From Trichococcus paludicola (GTDB lineage: Bacteria > Bacillota > Bacilli > Lactobacillales > Aerococcaceae), in NCBI RefSeq assembly GCF_003052295.1, contig NZ_QBLC01000004.1:124001-188000 (forward strand): a stretch of DNA of 64,000 nt, read 5' to 3'. Below the pieces are notes generated by a model. It did not search any database. It saw nothing but the letters and a program-made list of their open reading frames with translations, and was not told where the DNA came from. This document shows positions 18,997-27,992 of the stretch, in pieces. The number at the start of each line of letters is the position of its first letter. The first letter of the stretch is position 1. The position numbers and the translations under genes were made by a program.

Positions 18997-20019
18997 TTAT
19001 ATCATCTTTGCGCTCCAATTGTGGAAAATATCCAGGAAAGATTGCATCTTTTGTGCGTTTTTAAGATCTGGAATTTCCCCCAAAAGCACTTGTTCGGCTT
19101 GAATCGATTTTCCACCATTTTTTTGAACAATAATGATTGATTTTTTCATTCCATTTTTGTGGAACAGATCTGCCGGAAGGCTCAAAAATGCCTGTATATG
19201 AACGTTTTCCTTTAGCCACCCCATTAATACAGATGTTTTATCTGTTTCAAAAATATCGGATGGAACGATAAAAACCCCCCAACCGGATTCTTTTAAATAG
19301 TTCACATTTTGTTCAAACATTAAGAAATGCGCAAAAGAATTTCCTTCCGAAAAAGCTGTTTTGTAATTTTTTGCGCGCTCATTCACTGGATAATAGCCGA
19401 TTGGAAAATCTGATACCATGATATCCGAGGGTTCAATCAACAGTTCCTGAAGGCTGTCCGAGTGGGTGTAATGGATTTTTTCGGCCAATCCCATCAAGGA
19501 TCCGCTGTTGGCCGCGACACTGATCAACAGGTCATCGTTGTCAACTGCTTCCGCAGTCACTTCATTGCCTCTGCTTGCCAAATGCGCCAGAACGATATTG
19601 AGCAGATTCCCAGTTCCTGCTGCCAAGTCTGAAACATGCAGTTTTTCTGTCTTATCTTTTTTTATTTCTCCGATAAAATAAGCAATCAGATACGCAATCG
19701 TGTCCGGAGTCATTTGATGATTCATCTGGAGCTTGTCTTCTTTCGTAGCTTTGATGAAAGTCAGTTGTATGCTCTTGCGGATGATTTCTTTATCCAAGGC
19801 TTCCAAATTCATCTTTTTGTAGAGGCTGTTCAGGCGCTCGATTGCCTCATTTGAGGGCAATCCTTCCACTTGTTGTGCTTTCCCTTCAAAGGAAAGATTT
19901 TCCAGCGTTTCGGACAACGCTTCTATGTATGATAGTTCAGCTTCCGTTTGAAGTAATTTGATGGCTTCATCCATTAAACCGAAAAGACTCTCAACATTTG
20001 TTGCTTTCAAGTCGTTCAC
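18997..20019 (-). CDS. class I SAM-dependent methyltransferase (YtxK-like)
   Basis: 340 residues resembling the N6-adenine DNA methylase fold without a target-recognition domain. The SAM-binding motif is [10 protein letters not shown] (about 140-150) and the catalytic-type tetrapeptide region is SDFPIGYYP, a variant of NPPY/F. The N-terminal about 100 residues are helical. Such proteins commonly precede ackA in Firmicutes (YtxK in Bacillus); no substrate is established, and no restriction gene is nearby. The start is GTG with AAGGG close upstream; a TTG three codons on is an alternative. Confidence 0.8.
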   Translation of the reverse strand: MNDLKATNVESLFGLMDEAIKLLQTEAELSYIEALSETLENLSFEGKAQQVEGLPSNEAIERLNSLYKKMNLEALDKEIIRKSIQLTFIKATKEDKLQMNHQMTPDTIAYLIAYFIGEIKKDKTEKLHVSDLAAGTGNLLNIVLAHLASRGNEVTAEAVDNDDLLISVAANSGSLMGLAEKIHYTHSDSLQELLIEPSDIMVSDFPIGYYPVNERAKNYKTAFSEGNSFAHFLMFEQNVNYLKESGWGVFIVPSDIFETDKTSVLMGWLKENVHIQAFLSLPADLFHKNGMKKSIIIVQKNGGKSIQAEQVLLGEIPDLKNAQKMQSFLDIFHNWSAKMI

Positions 20020-20056
20020 CGTCCCTTACTTTTTGTTGTTTTGTAAAAAACAAAAA

Positions 20057-20098
20057 AACCTGCGAAGGAAGTGACTAATCATTTGCCCCCGCAAGGTT
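20057..20098 (-). terminator. terminator after rpmA
   Basis: AACCTGCG/CGCAAGGTT stem with an inner loop, followed on the minus strand by a long T-run, just behind the L27 gene. Confidence 0.75.
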
Positions 20099-20140
20099 TT
20101 TTGTGTGTATGTAATTGGTTGATCGGCAAAAGTACAAGTA

Positions 20141-20425
20141 TTATTTAGCTGTAGGGTATACAGAAACTTGTTTTTTGTCACGGCCTAAACGTTCGAAACG
20201 AACGACACCGTCAACTTTTGCAAATAGAGTGTCATCTCCACCGATACCGACGTTAGTACCTGGATGAATTTTTGTTCCGCGTTGACGGTACAAAATCGAT
20301 CCGCCAGTTACTGTTTGTCCGTCTGCACGTTTAGCGCCTAAACGTTTAGATTGGGACTCACGTCCGTTGGTAGTAGATCCGCCCCCTTTTTTGTGGGCGA
20401 ACAATTGTAGATTCAATTTCAACAT
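20141..20425 (-). CDS. rpmA: 50S ribosomal protein L27 with cleavable N-terminal extension
   Basis: 94 residues. L27 reaches toward the peptidyl-transferase centre with its N-terminus. Here that end begins [16 protein letters not shown]; the segment before AHKKGGG is the extension that Firmicutes remove with the protease Prp, whose gene is directly upstream. The body ([43 protein letters not shown]; core motifs only) is normal. The ATG follows AAGGAGG. It is last of three genes in the rplU-prp-rpmA operon. Confidence 0.98.
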   Translation of the reverse strand: MLKLNLQLFAHKKGGGSTTNGRESQSKRLGAKRADGQTVTGGSILYRQRGTKIHPGTNVGIGGDDTLFAKVDGVVRFERLGRDKKQVSVYPTAK

Positions 20426-20459
20426 GTGGTTTGCACCTCCTTATTAAGTAGTACAGTTT

Positions 20460-20795
20460 TTATTGCATTTTTATGGTCACATAATCTGGATATGTCTGAG
20501 CGACATCTTCCAGTGAATAGAATAGATGCTTCAGTAAAATCTGCGTAATGTATTGCTGTTCCGCTTCCCTTTCGGAAAGTATTTCCGCATAGAGATACCC
20601 GCCTTCATCATTTGCTTCATCAACAAGCATCTGGTAACCGGCTAAACGTTCCACGCTATTCACAGTTTCGATGGCCAGTACGGAAACAGCGGCACAGATA
20701 ATATCTTCACCTGCTACTCCATATCCGGCATGTCCCGTAATCTCGAAAGAAAGCAGGTTGCCATGGTCATCTTCTTTAAATTTCACTTCAATCAT
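20460..20795 (-). CDS. prp: ribosomal-processing cysteine protease Prp
   Basis: 111 residues. Prp removes the N-terminal extension of L27, an essential step in Staphylococcus aureus. The catalytic residues are visible in the family motifs: the histidine in ITGHAGYG and the cysteine in GEDIICAAVSVLA. It lies between rplU and rpmA with short gaps (about 14 and 34 bases), the standard place in Firmicutes. Its target sequence is seen at the start of the neighbouring L27. Confidence 0.94.
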   Translation of the reverse strand: MIEVKFKEDDHGNLLSFEITGHAGYGVAGEDIICAAVSVLAIETVNSVERLAGYQMLVDEANDEGGYLYAEILSEREAEQQYITQILLKHLFYSLEDVAQTYPDYVTIKMQ

Positions 20796-20809
20796 GTTTA
20801 TTCACACTC

Positions 20810-21118
20810 TTATGCTTTGATTGCGTCAATGATTACTTTTGTATAAGGTTGACGATGACCTTGCTTGCGGTGTGTATCTTTTCTTCTCTTGTATTTGAAA
20901 GTAGTTACTTTCTTTTCTTTGCCCTGTTTTTCAACAGTGCCTTCTACAGAAGCACCTGTTACGAATGGAGCGCCAATTTTGGTTTCTTCTCCACCTACAA
21001 ATACGATTTCATCAAAAGTTACTTTATCACCAGCTTCAGCATCTAATTTTTCAATGTAGATCGCTTGTCCAACTTCAACTTTTAATTGTTTACCACCTGT
21101 TACGATAATTGCGTACAT
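20810..21118 (-). CDS. rplU: 50S ribosomal protein L21
   Basis: 102 residues, standard length. The N-terminus [18 protein letters not shown] and the C-terminal [21 protein letters not shown] are family hallmarks of this 23S-binding protein. ATG with GGAGGTGC upstream. First gene of the rplU-prp-rpmA operon and preceded by a leader of about 105 bases that is probably the L21 autoregulatory RNA. Confidence 0.98.
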   Translation of the reverse strand: MYAIIVTGGKQLKVEVGQAIYIEKLDAEAGDKVTFDEIVFVGGEETKIGAPFVTGASVEGTVEKQGKEKKVTTFKYKRRKDTHRKQGHRQPYTKVIIDAIKA

Positions 21119-21225
21119 ATTCTCTGCACCTCCTTATTTTACTTAGACTCGCCAAACGAAGTGCCCTTTAAGGTCTTATGACTCCCATTCGTGCGGTTGT
21201 AGCCGTGGTGCGCACATTTACAACA
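21119..21225 (-). promoter_or_regulatory. L21 leader (5' UTR of rplU)
   Basis: Leader between the promoter and rplU. It contains pairing segments on the minus strand such as GTGCG/CGCAC around a GGCTACAACC loop, and AGGGCACTTCG. L21 leaders are a known Firmicutes family in front of rplU. I place it by position and by the hairpin, not by an alignment. Confidence 0.5.
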
Positions 21226-21230
21226 TTAAT

Positions 21231-21259
21231 AGCTTATCAAAAATCGGGCCTCAAGTCAA
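21231..21259 (-). promoter_or_regulatory. rplU promoter
   Basis: Minus strand TTGACT, 17-base spacer, TAAGCT; start of transcription expected at about 21224. Confidence 0.65.
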
Positions 21260-21323
21260 CCTAAATCAAAACATTCGGCAAATAAGGCGCCATTTACCTC
21301 ACGGAGGACCAAAAACAGTAAAA

Positions 21324-21347
21324 GAAACAGAGCAGCTGCCCTGTTTC
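21324..21347 (-). terminator. terminator after the amino-acid ABC transporter operon
   Basis: GAAACAG/CTGTTTC stem with a GCAGCTGC centre, followed on the minus strand by TTTTACTGTTTTT. Confidence 0.7.
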
Positions 21348-21399
21348 CTGTTTGGACTGTCCAATTTTCTGCGGACATACCCTAGTCTGCACAATATCC

Positions 21400-22080
21400 T
21401 TAACGGTTCTTGACGAATTCACTTGAGGATACGATCCGGGTACCATATTGTTGCCCGAACTCGATATCATGCGTAACGATCAGGATACCGGTTCCTCCTG
21501 CTGCAATTTCCTGGATCAGCTTTCCGATGCTGTCGGAAGATTCACGATCAAGCGCAGAAGTCGGTTCGTCAAAACAAAGCACGCGCGGATTCAACATCAT
21601 TGCCCGGGCGATCGCAACCCTTTGCTTCTGGCCTCCGGACAACGTCGACGGCATCGAATTCAATTTGTCTTCCAATCCCATTTGTTCCAACAATCCAGCT
21701 GCCTTCGCCGTCAACTCTTCACGGCTGCCCAATTTTTGTGCAAGCGGCGCCTCCAGCAGATTGTCCAGCACAGTAAGGTTCGGGAACAAAGCGTAATCCT
21801 GAAACACCATGCCGATTTTATTTTGGTAAAGACGCCTTTGTTTGCGGTCCGCATATTCTGCGCCCTTCAAACCTTGTTTGCACAAGACAGCATCCTCAAT
21901 CGAAATGGTGCCTTGGTCTGCTTTTTCAAGATTGTTGAGCAAACGCATCAATGTTGTTTTACCAGTTCCGGAACGCCCTACAAGCACAACGATCTCATTG
22001 GAATCGATGTGGAAAGAAAAATCATCGATTACGGTTATGTCATGATAAGACTTTTTTAAATTCATCGCATTTAATAACAT
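21400..22080 (-). CDS. polar amino-acid ABC transporter, ATP-binding protein
   Basis: 226 residues, a GlnQ/HisP-type ATPase of the polar amino-acid uptake family. Walker A is VGRSGTGKTTL, the signature is LSGGQKQRVAIARAM, Walker B is RVLCFDEPTSALD, and the H-loop is IVTHDIEF. The signal Q-loop is MVFQDYALFPNL. It starts about 15 bases after the permease gene and is the last gene of the four-gene, T-box-led operon. The neighbours fix it as an importer. Substrate is discussed with the T-box. Confidence 0.93.
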   Translation of the reverse strand: MLLNAMNLKKSYHDITVIDDFSFHIDSNEIVVLVGRSGTGKTTLMRLLNNLEKADQGTISIEDAVLCKQGLKGAEYADRKQRRLYQNKIGMVFQDYALFPNLTVLDNLLEAPLAQKLGSREELTAKAAGLLEQMGLEDKLNSMPSTLSGGQKQRVAIARAMMLNPRVLCFDEPTSALDRESSDSIGKLIQEIAAGGTGILIVTHDIEFGQQYGTRIVSSSEFVKNR

Positions 22081-22095
22081 GATTGCCGCTCCCCC

Positions 22096-22731
22096 CTAAA
22101 AGTTCCCTTTGGATTCAAGTTTATTCAGCAGCACCGTAATGACAGCCGTAACGGATAGATAGACGATACCCACAGCCAAGAAAGGCACTAACGAGGCATA
22201 TGTATTCGCAGCAATTTGCCCCGCGCGCAACAGTTCCCCGAGACCGATGACATAAACCAAAGATGTATCTTTTACTAGCGCAATCACTTCATTCCCTACA
22301 GATGGCAATACAATCTTAGTGACCTGCGGAATGATGATTTTGAAAAACCCTCTGACCTTACCGATACCCAACACCGAAATGGCCTCGAACTGTCCTTTCG
22401 GAACAGCAGTGATACCTCCACGGAAGATTTCCGCATAATAGGCAGCGTAGTTGATCATATATGCCAAAATTGCTGCCGAAAAACGATCCAACGTAATGCC
22501 TATCAGCGGCAAACCGAAGAAAACAAACATCAATTGCAACAGCAATGGTGTCCCTCTCATAATGAAGACATATATCTGGATCAGAAAACCCAGCCACTTC
22601 GGTCCGTAAACCCGGATGACGGCAATCAGAAATCCTAACGGAATGCTGGAGATCCCTATGATGAAGAACAACGTAAGTGTCATCTTCAAGCCGTCAAGCA
22701 ATGATGGCAGTATCGTCTGTATCAAGTCCAT
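22096..22731 (-). CDS. polar amino-acid ABC transporter, permease
   Basis: 211 residues with about five membrane helices. Family marks are the N-terminal half GLKMTLTLFFIIGISSIPLG, RGTPLLLQLMFVFF, and the EAA loop FEAISVLGIGKVRGFFKIIIPQ that contacts the ATPase (cited as motif AISVLGIGK). Only one permease gene is present, so it probably forms a homodimer as in other HAAT transporters. It lies between the first binding protein and the ATPase gene with short gaps. Confidence 0.92.
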   Translation of the reverse strand: MDLIQTILPSLLDGLKMTLTLFFIIGISSIPLGFLIAVIRVYGPKWLGFLIQIYVFIMRGTPLLLQLMFVFFGLPLIGITLDRFSAAILAYMINYAAYYAEIFRGGITAVPKGQFEAISVLGIGKVRGFFKIIIPQVTKIVLPSVGNEVIALVKDTSLVYVIGLGELLRAGQIAANTYASLVPFLAVGIVYLSVTAVITVLLNKLESKGNF

Positions 22732-22763
22732 TTCATAAACCTCTTTCTTACCCTATATTTTCG

Positions 22764-23564
22764 TTATTCATTATAGAACCATTTATCGTATATTTCATCG
22801 AAGGTTCCGTCGTCCTTCATGTCGGCCAAAGCTGCATCGACACGCTCCTGCAAGTCCGTGTTATCCTTTTTGAAGGCAACCGCCATCTCGTCTTCCCCAA
22901 AGTTATCAGCCAGGACACGGTAGATGTCTTTACCGGACTGCTTCATGTAGTAACGCCCGTAGACTTCACCGACGACGATAGCATCCACGCGGCCCGATTC
23001 CAGGTCGCTGAAGGAATTGTTATTGGAAGGATAAAGCACCAGATCTCCGCCCAACTTTTCAAATATCCCTGATGCATCTTCCATGATTTTATCCACTGAA
23101 CTGGAAGATTGTTGCGTCGAAACCAACTTCCCTTCCAAGTCCGCTTTCGTTTGGATTTCGCTGTCCTTCAAGACGATGATGGATTGCGCATCCACGATGT
23201 ACGGTTCGCTCAAGAGCACTTTTTCAGCCCGTTCCGGCGTGATGGCATAGCCATTCCAGATCATGTCGATGTTACCGGAATCCAATTCGGTTTCCTTCAT
23301 TGCCCAATCAATCGGTTGAAAAACCATTTCGGCTCCGATCCGTTCACCGACCTCTTTCGCCAGATCGACATCGAATCCGATGATTTCATTATTGTCATCA
23401 CGGAATCCCATCGGCGCAAACGTGTCATCCAAACCTACAATCAGCGTTTCCTCAGCAACAGCTTCCGAGCTGGCGGAAGCGTCATCAGCAGTACCGCTGT
23501 TGCATCCAGCCAACAACAATAAACCCGTTCCGATCAAGGCAGCTTTTTTTAGCTTATCCAACAT
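22764..23564 (-). CDS. amino-acid ABC transporter, substrate-binding lipoprotein 2
   Basis: 266 residues with a lipoprotein signal (LLLLAGC lipobox), followed by a family 3 solute-binding domain. It is a close paralogue of the next gene upstream: both share GLDDTFAPMGF, GFDVDLAKEV, FQPIDWAMKETEL and GNIDMIWNGY. The binding-pocket strands match almost word for word, but the C-terminal lobe differs (NSFSDLESGRVDAIVVGEVYGRYYM against NDVFNDLESGRSDAIVVDEV, cited in part). ATG at 23564 with GGAGGAAAGG upstream. A duplicated binding protein with one permease suggests two related substrates or affinities. Confidence 0.92.
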   Translation of the reverse strand: MLDKLKKAALIGTGLLLLAGCNSGTADDASASSEAVAEETLIVGLDDTFAPMGFRDDNNEIIGFDVDLAKEVGERIGAEMVFQPIDWAMKETELDSGNIDMIWNGYAITPERAEKVLLSEPYIVDAQSIIVLKDSEIQTKADLEGKLVSTQQSSSSVDKIMEDASGIFEKLGGDLVLYPSNNNSFSDLESGRVDAIVVGEVYGRYYMKQSGKDIYRVLADNFGEDEMAVAFKKDNTDLQERVDAALADMKDDGTFDEIYDKWFYNE

Positions 23565-23594
23565 GCGCCTTTCCTCCTTCAACAAACAATAATG

Positions 23595-24392
23595 TTATTC
23601 AGCGAACCAAGTTGTGTAGATTTCATCGTACGTTCCATCTTCACGCATATCATTCAGCGCTCCGTCAATCGCTTCTTTCAGTGCGACATCTTCCTTGCGG
23701 AGACCCACACCATATTCTTCATCGCCAAAATTATCGGTAAGAACGACATACTTTTCCTCACCTTTCTGCTTCATTGTATAACGGCCCAATACTTCATCAA
23801 CGACGATTGCATCACTGCGGCCGCTTTCCAGGTCGTTGAACACGTCATTGAAGCTAGGGTACAAAATAGCCGTTCCCCCTTCAAACTCAGCGCCAATTCC
23901 CGTTTCGTCGGCGTTGATGGCATCGTAAGCTGCAGATCCTTGTTGCGTCGCGACGACTTTCCCAGCCAAATCGGCTTTTGTTTCGATATCACTGTCTGCC
24001 ATTGTGACAATGATTTGGCTGTTGTTCAGATACGGTTCTGTGAAAAGTACTTTCTCTTTGCGCTCATCCGTGATGGTATAGCCATTCCAGATCATGTCGA
24101 TGTTCCCGGAAGCCAATTCGGTTTCCTTCATTGCCCAATCAATCGGTTGGAAAGTGATTTCCACATCCAAGCGTTCAGCAACCTCTTTCGCCAAGTCGAC
24201 ATCGAAACCGACGATTTCGCCGCTCTCGTCTTTGAAGCCCATCGGTGCAAAAGTATCATCCAGCCCCATCACCAATGTTTCTTTGATTCCTGAAGCTTCC
24301 GATCCGGTTGCGGAAGAATCTTCAGCAGCTCCTCCACCGCATGCAGCCAATAAACCTGTAGACGCCAACAACATTAATGCTAATTTTTTCAT
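23595..24392 (-). CDS. amino-acid ABC transporter, substrate-binding lipoprotein 1
   Basis: 265 residues, first gene of the transporter operon. It has a lipoprotein signal (LLASTGLLAAC, cysteine at about residue 18) and a family 3 solute-binding domain with GLDDTFAPMGF, ITFQPIDWAMKETEL, DMIWNGYTIT and ATQQGSAAYDAI. The ATG (MKKLALMLL) has GGAGGAG at good distance; an ATG five codons before overlaps that site. It is a tandem paralogue of the following gene. Expression is under the T-box at 24465-24755. Confidence 0.93.
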   Translation of the reverse strand: MKKLALMLLASTGLLAACGGGAAEDSSATGSEASGIKETLVMGLDDTFAPMGFKDESGEIVGFDVDLAKEVAERLDVEITFQPIDWAMKETELASGNIDMIWNGYTITDERKEKVLFTEPYLNNSQIIVTMADSDIETKADLAGKVVATQQGSAAYDAINADETGIGAEFEGGTAILYPSFNDVFNDLESGRSDAIVVDEVLGRYTMKQKGEEKYVVLTDNFGDEEYGVGLRKEDVALKEAIDGALNDMREDGTYDEIYTTWFAE

Positions 24393-24464
24393 ATTCTTCT
24401 CCTCCATATATGTGTACTTTTTTATTACCGTATTTTGTGGTGGCCCCTCATCAAGCCATTTCCA

Positions 24465-24755
24465 ATAAAAAAAGCCCTCTAACTTCCTGCTGAAAGTTAA
24501 AGGACGATTGAAGTCGTGGTTCCACCTTTTTTTGCGGCATCTTCACAGAAACCGCCTCATAACGTTCCTTTTGAAACGTCAGTGCTGTAACGGGCACAAC
24601 CGAGTCAACCTACTGAGGGCAGCGGATGCTGTCTTTTCGGCATTCTTGCTCAGAGATGTGATTTCACTGATCGCTATTGTTTGCTCGCACCACCCGCAAA
24701 CTCTCTGGAAATAGGCAAAAGTTACTTTTTCTCTTCATTGCATTTAGAATTTAAG
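24465..24755 (-). promoter_or_regulatory. T-box leader of the amino-acid transporter operon
   Basis: Minus strand shows the T-box core GGTGGAACCACG (24515-24526) and a terminator with stem CCTTTAACTT/AAGTTAGAGG and T-run (24469-24502). Stem I has distal arms GTTTGC/GCAAAC around GGTG, then CTATT/AATAG, a specifier loop with AGTAA on one side and GTGAAATCACA on the other, and base AGAGA/TCTCT. Placing the codon straight after GAA gives AUC (Ile); placing it one base above the lower stem, as in the alaS, valS and ileS leaders here, gives CAC (His). The polar-amino-acid type of transporter favours His. Confidence 0.85.
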
Positions 24756-24758
24756 ACA

Positions 24759-24786
24759 ATAATACCACAGCGTTCGTTAAATGCAA
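24759..24786 (-). promoter_or_regulatory. promoter of the transporter T-box transcript
   Basis: Minus strand TTGCAT, 16-base spacer, TATTAT. Confidence 0.65.
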
Positions 24787-24826
24787 GTATTTCATTAAAA
24801 AAAGTCTCATTTATTTCTCATCCTGT

Positions 24827-25351
24827 TCAATCATACATCCAGGATACAAGCTTAAACAAGGGATAATAAATTACAATGAACAACACAATATTCAACACGA
24901 TTGTGGGTCCCAGCCGTTCTGAAGCGAAGGCGCTGAAATCAAGCTGCGTAATGTCCATCAAGCTGTAAAAGCCAAAAACGAATGAATCTACCGCTACAAT
25001 TGCCAGGATGAACAACAAGGCCAACACAAAAACATTTTCCGTCAAATATTTCTGCATTTTCTTCACGAAATACACGATCACCGCAAAAGCGACTGCGTAC
25101 ACGCCCAAAATGCCGCTGTAGTAACTGTCGAACAACAGCCCGAACAGAACCGCGTAGAACTGCATCGGCTGCTTTGGGAAATAGTAGGAAAAAAGCACGA
25201 ACCCGAAAAGCGCCAGGTGCGGCACGAGGATATACTCTTCACTGACGAACTGGCCCGGGAAGGCATTGATCAAAAAGCCATCCAAAATCAAAAGCAAGTA
25301 AAGCATCACAGGGATGAAATAAGTGTGATGTAAAGATCTGTTCTGCACCAT
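24827..25351 (-). CDS. mreD: rod shape-determining protein MreD
   Basis: 174 residues with about five membrane helices and the family start RSLHHTYFIPVMLYLLLILDG (first half cited as RSLHHTYFIPVMLY). MreD is the membrane partner of MreC in the elongasome. The ATG overlaps the mreC stop (TGATG), with GGGAG nine bases upstream, so translation is coupled. Third and last gene of mreBCD; the T-box promoter of the transporter operon starts right behind it. Confidence 0.9.
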   Translation of the reverse strand: MVQNRSLHHTYFIPVMLYLLLILDGFLINAFPGQFVSEEYILVPHLALFGFVLFSYYFPKQPMQFYAVLFGLLFDSYYSGILGVYAVAFAVIVYFVKKMQKYLTENVFVLALLFILAIVAVDSFVFGFYSLMDITQLDFSAFASERLGPTIVLNIVLFIVIYYPLFKLVSWMYD

Positions 25352-26205
25352 CACTCACCACTCCCGCTCAGCCGTTTGATGACCGTCACGAAGCGGATAT
25401 TATAAACCTCTCCGGCGGGCTCAATCGTAACTTGCTTGAACAAGCCGTAGCTGTCCATGGATACTTCTTTGACGGTTCCAATTAACAAGGCGCTTGGCGA
25501 AACGCCGCCCAAGCCTGAAGTGATCACACTGTCGCCCGGATTGATTACCGCATCAGGGGCAATCTGGGACATGGAAAGCATCTTCGTGTTCTCATCATAG
25601 CCATTGACGATGCCATGAACGGGACCGGATTCCGTTTGGATTTCAGCAGACACCCGGTTGGTCGTATCGTTCGAAGTAGTCAACAAGAGAACTTTCGCGC
25701 TGGTTGAATTGACTTCGGATACACGGCCGATCAGACCGTTTCCGGCCATCACCGACATGTCGACCTCTACCCCATCCTGTGATCCTTTGTCGATGACGAT
25801 TTGGTTCAACCAACTGTCTGGGTTGCGGGATACTACAGAAGCATTGATTTGTTCATATTCTGATAAAGTGCTTTTTAATTCAAGTTCTTCCTGCATCCGT
25901 GCATTTTCTTGCTCCAGATTATAGACTTTCACTTGCAGCTCATAAACGGTATCAATTTTACTTTTTAAAGATTGATTTTCTTCATACGTATTCATCAGGT
26001 TATCGACTGAATCAACAAAATTCGCCACTACTTCCGCCGGCTTAGAAAATATTCTCGCAATGGAGCCTGTCACATCGTTCCCTACTTGTTGCGGTATCGA
26101 TGTATCTTCTCTGTTGTTCGTAAGAGAATATGCTATCAAGCTGATAAAGGTGATCACACTGATCAATAGGATGATCAATTTTTTATTGTTAAAAAACTGA
26201 TTCAC
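25351..26205 (-). CDS. mreC: rod shape-determining protein MreC
   Basis: 284 residues. One N-terminal membrane anchor (IILLISVITFISLIAYSL), then a coiled-coil (about 65-110, rich in Glu and Leu) and the extracellular beta-domain with GNGLIGRVSEVNSTSAKVLLLT (core GLIGRVSEV) and VITSGLGGVSPSALLIGTV. MreC links MreB filaments to the wall synthases outside the membrane. It lies 46 bases after mreB and overlaps mreD by one base. Confidence 0.93.
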   Translation of the reverse strand: MNQFFNNKKLIILLISVITFISLIAYSLTNNREDTSIPQQVGNDVTGSIARIFSKPAEVVANFVDSVDNLMNTYEENQSLKSKIDTVYELQVKVYNLEQENARMQEELELKSTLSEYEQINASVVSRNPDSWLNQIVIDKGSQDGVEVDMSVMAGNGLIGRVSEVNSTSAKVLLLTTSNDTTNRVSAEIQTESGPVHGIVNGYDENTKMLSMSQIAPDAVINPGDSVITSGLGGVSPSALLIGTVKEVSMDSYGLFKQVTIEPAGEVYNIRFVTVIKRLSGSGE

Positions 26206-26251
26206 ATTGACACCTCATTTCGTACATCACTTTCAATTACATTCATTATGC

Positions 26252-27274
26252 TTAATGCCTTAAATTTTTACGCTTGTACACGTTGATATTCTTCAATGTT
26301 TCGCCTGTCCCGATGGAAACACAATCCAATGGGTCGTTGGCGATAAACACAGGAACTTCTGCTTCCGCTGAAATGACTTCAGCAATGTTCTTCAACAAAG
26401 CGCCGCCGCCTGTCAGAACGATGCCATGGTCAATGACGTCAGCAGATATTTCGGGAGGGGTCTCTTCCAGCACTTCCCTCACGGAAAGGATGATGTTCTC
26501 GACCACATCATGAATCGCAACCGCTACATCCTCAGCATGGATCTCTAAAGTTTTGGGCAGGCCGTTCACCATATCCCGGCCTCTTATTTCCATGGAGCCG
26601 TAAGAAGCTGCCTGTTCGATGTCGGCACAGCCGATTGTTATTTTGATGTTTTCGGCAGTGCGCTCACCGATCAGCAGACCGTATTTTTTGCGTATGAATT
26701 GAATGATTGCCTCATCCATACGATCACCACCGGCTGTGCTCGAGCGGCTTGTAACGATTCCACCAAGGGAAATCGTCGCGACATCCGTCGTCCCGCCACC
26801 GATGTCCACCACCATATTGCCTGTAGGTGCATGCACCGGCAGTCCCGCTCCCACCGCCGCGGCGAAAGGCTCTTCTATGATGAATGCTTCTTTGGCGCCG
26901 GCTGTCCGGGTAGCATCAAGAACTGCCCGCTTCTCGACTTCCGTCACACCACTCGGTACGCAGACCATCACATATGGTTTTATGAATGCATTCCCAGTCG
27001 CTTTTTTGATGAAATACTTCATCATTGCGACAGTTGTATCGTAATCCGCAATGACGCCTTCTTTCATCGGGCGCGAAGCCACAATGGTGCCGGGCGTCCT
27101 GCCAAGCATCTGGAAAGCTTCTTCCCCAACGGAAAGAATCTCCCCCGTATGGATATTTTTTGCGACGACAGAAGGTTCTCTGATCACGATGCCCTTGCCG
27201 GCTATGAAGACGATCGTATTGGCCGTACCTAAATCAATTCCGATGTTTTTACCTTTAAAATTCAAACTTACCAA
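26252..27274 (-). CDS. mreB: rod shape-determining protein MreB
   Basis: 340 residues, a bacterial actin. The phosphate loop is [12 protein letters not shown], followed by [16 protein letters not shown], the second phosphate motif [20 protein letters not shown] (split here as [10 protein letters not shown]), and the adenosine motif [11 protein letters not shown]. The start is a TTG ([16 protein letters not shown]) with AAGGATGAG upstream; no ATG is available near the proper N-terminus, so this is an unusual but well-supported start. MreB guides lateral cell-wall growth, which fits a rod or ovoid ancestry for this organism. Confidence 0.93.
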   Translation of the reverse strand: MVSLNFKGKNIGIDLGTANTIVFIAGKGIVIREPSVVAKNIHTGEILSVGEEAFQMLGRTPGTIVASRPMKEGVIADYDTTVAMMKYFIKKATGNAFIKPYVMVCVPSGVTEVEKRAVLDATRTAGAKEAFIIEEPFAAAVGAGLPVHAPTGNMVVDIGGGTTDVATISLGGIVTSRSSTAGGDRMDEAIIQFIRKKYGLLIGERTAENIKITIGCADIEQAASYGSMEIRGRDMVNGLPKTLEIHAEDVAVAIHDVVENIILSVREVLEETPPEISADVIDHGIVLTGGGALLKNIAEVISAEAEVPVFIANDPLDCVSIGTGETLKNINVYKRKNLRH

Positions 27275-27547
27275 GTACTTCTCATCCTTCCGTCTGATTG
27301 ACTACAAACTCTCCCACAAACAAATTCTTTTCTATTTTACCACAAACCGGAACAAGAAAAACATCAATGTAACAAACAAAAGAAAGAATTAATCTATTTG
27401 ACAGGAAAGCCGTCGTTCAGTAATACTGTCGTCAAATATTCATTCCAATTGACACAATATGACTACACGATTCACAGTGAATCCGCCAGTTGGTCAGCAT
27501 TCCTTGATGAACATCGGATACGCGACAAACCAATTCGCTTGGCATTT

Positions 27548-27580
27548 AAAAAGGGCCCGAGACAGTGTCCCGGACCCTTT
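27548..27580 (-). terminator. terminator after the cold-shock gene
   Basis: AAGGGCCCGAGACA/TGTCCCGGACCCTTT stem, T-run on the minus strand. A very similar hairpin stands behind ezrA. Confidence 0.8.
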
Positions 27581-27601
27581 GATCGTTTAAGTTAAGGAAT
27601 A

Positions 27602-27802
27602 TTAGATTTTTTCTACGTTAGAAGCTTGCGGTCCACGGTTTCCATCAACGATTTCGAATGAAACTGCTTGTCCTTCTTCTAATGATTTGAATCCGTCGCC
27701 TAAGATAGCTGAGAAATGTACGAATACATCGTCACCGCTTTCGCGTTCGATAAATCCAAAACCTTTTTCTGCGTTAAACCATTTTACTGTTCCTTTTTCC
27801 AT
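27602..27802 (-). CDS. cold-shock protein, CspA family (copy 1)
   Basis: 66 residues, single cold-shock domain with both RNA-binding motifs: KGFGFIE (RNP1) and VFVHFSAI (RNP2). Such proteins bind single-stranded RNA and melt structures. ATG with GAGGAGGA upstream. A leader of about 100 bases separates it from its promoter, as is common for cold-shock genes controlled at the RNA level. It differs from copy 2 (51.2 kb) at about a dozen positions. Confidence 0.96.
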   Translation of the reverse strand: MEKGTVKWFNAEKGFGFIERESGDDVFVHFSAILGDGFKSLEEGQAVSFEIVDGNRGPQASNVEKI

Positions 27803-27907
27803 GAAAAATTCCTCCTCGTGCAAAGCACTAAAAATGTGATTCTTGCTTTTGGTACGATAGGAATGTTCAAGACAATCTTTTCTTTACCAAACAAAAACAC
27901 TAATATA

Positions 27908-27936
27908 ATGATATATCAGGTTTTCCGATATTGCAA
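27908..27936 (-). promoter_or_regulatory. promoter of cold-shock gene copy 1
   Basis: Minus strand TTGCAA, 17-base spacer, TATCAT, giving a 5' UTR of about 100 bases. Confidence 0.55.
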
Positions 27937-27992
27937 GTTTTTTGCCATCAGATTTTCATTTTTATCTGCGGAAATACTGGCGGCAATAGAAA

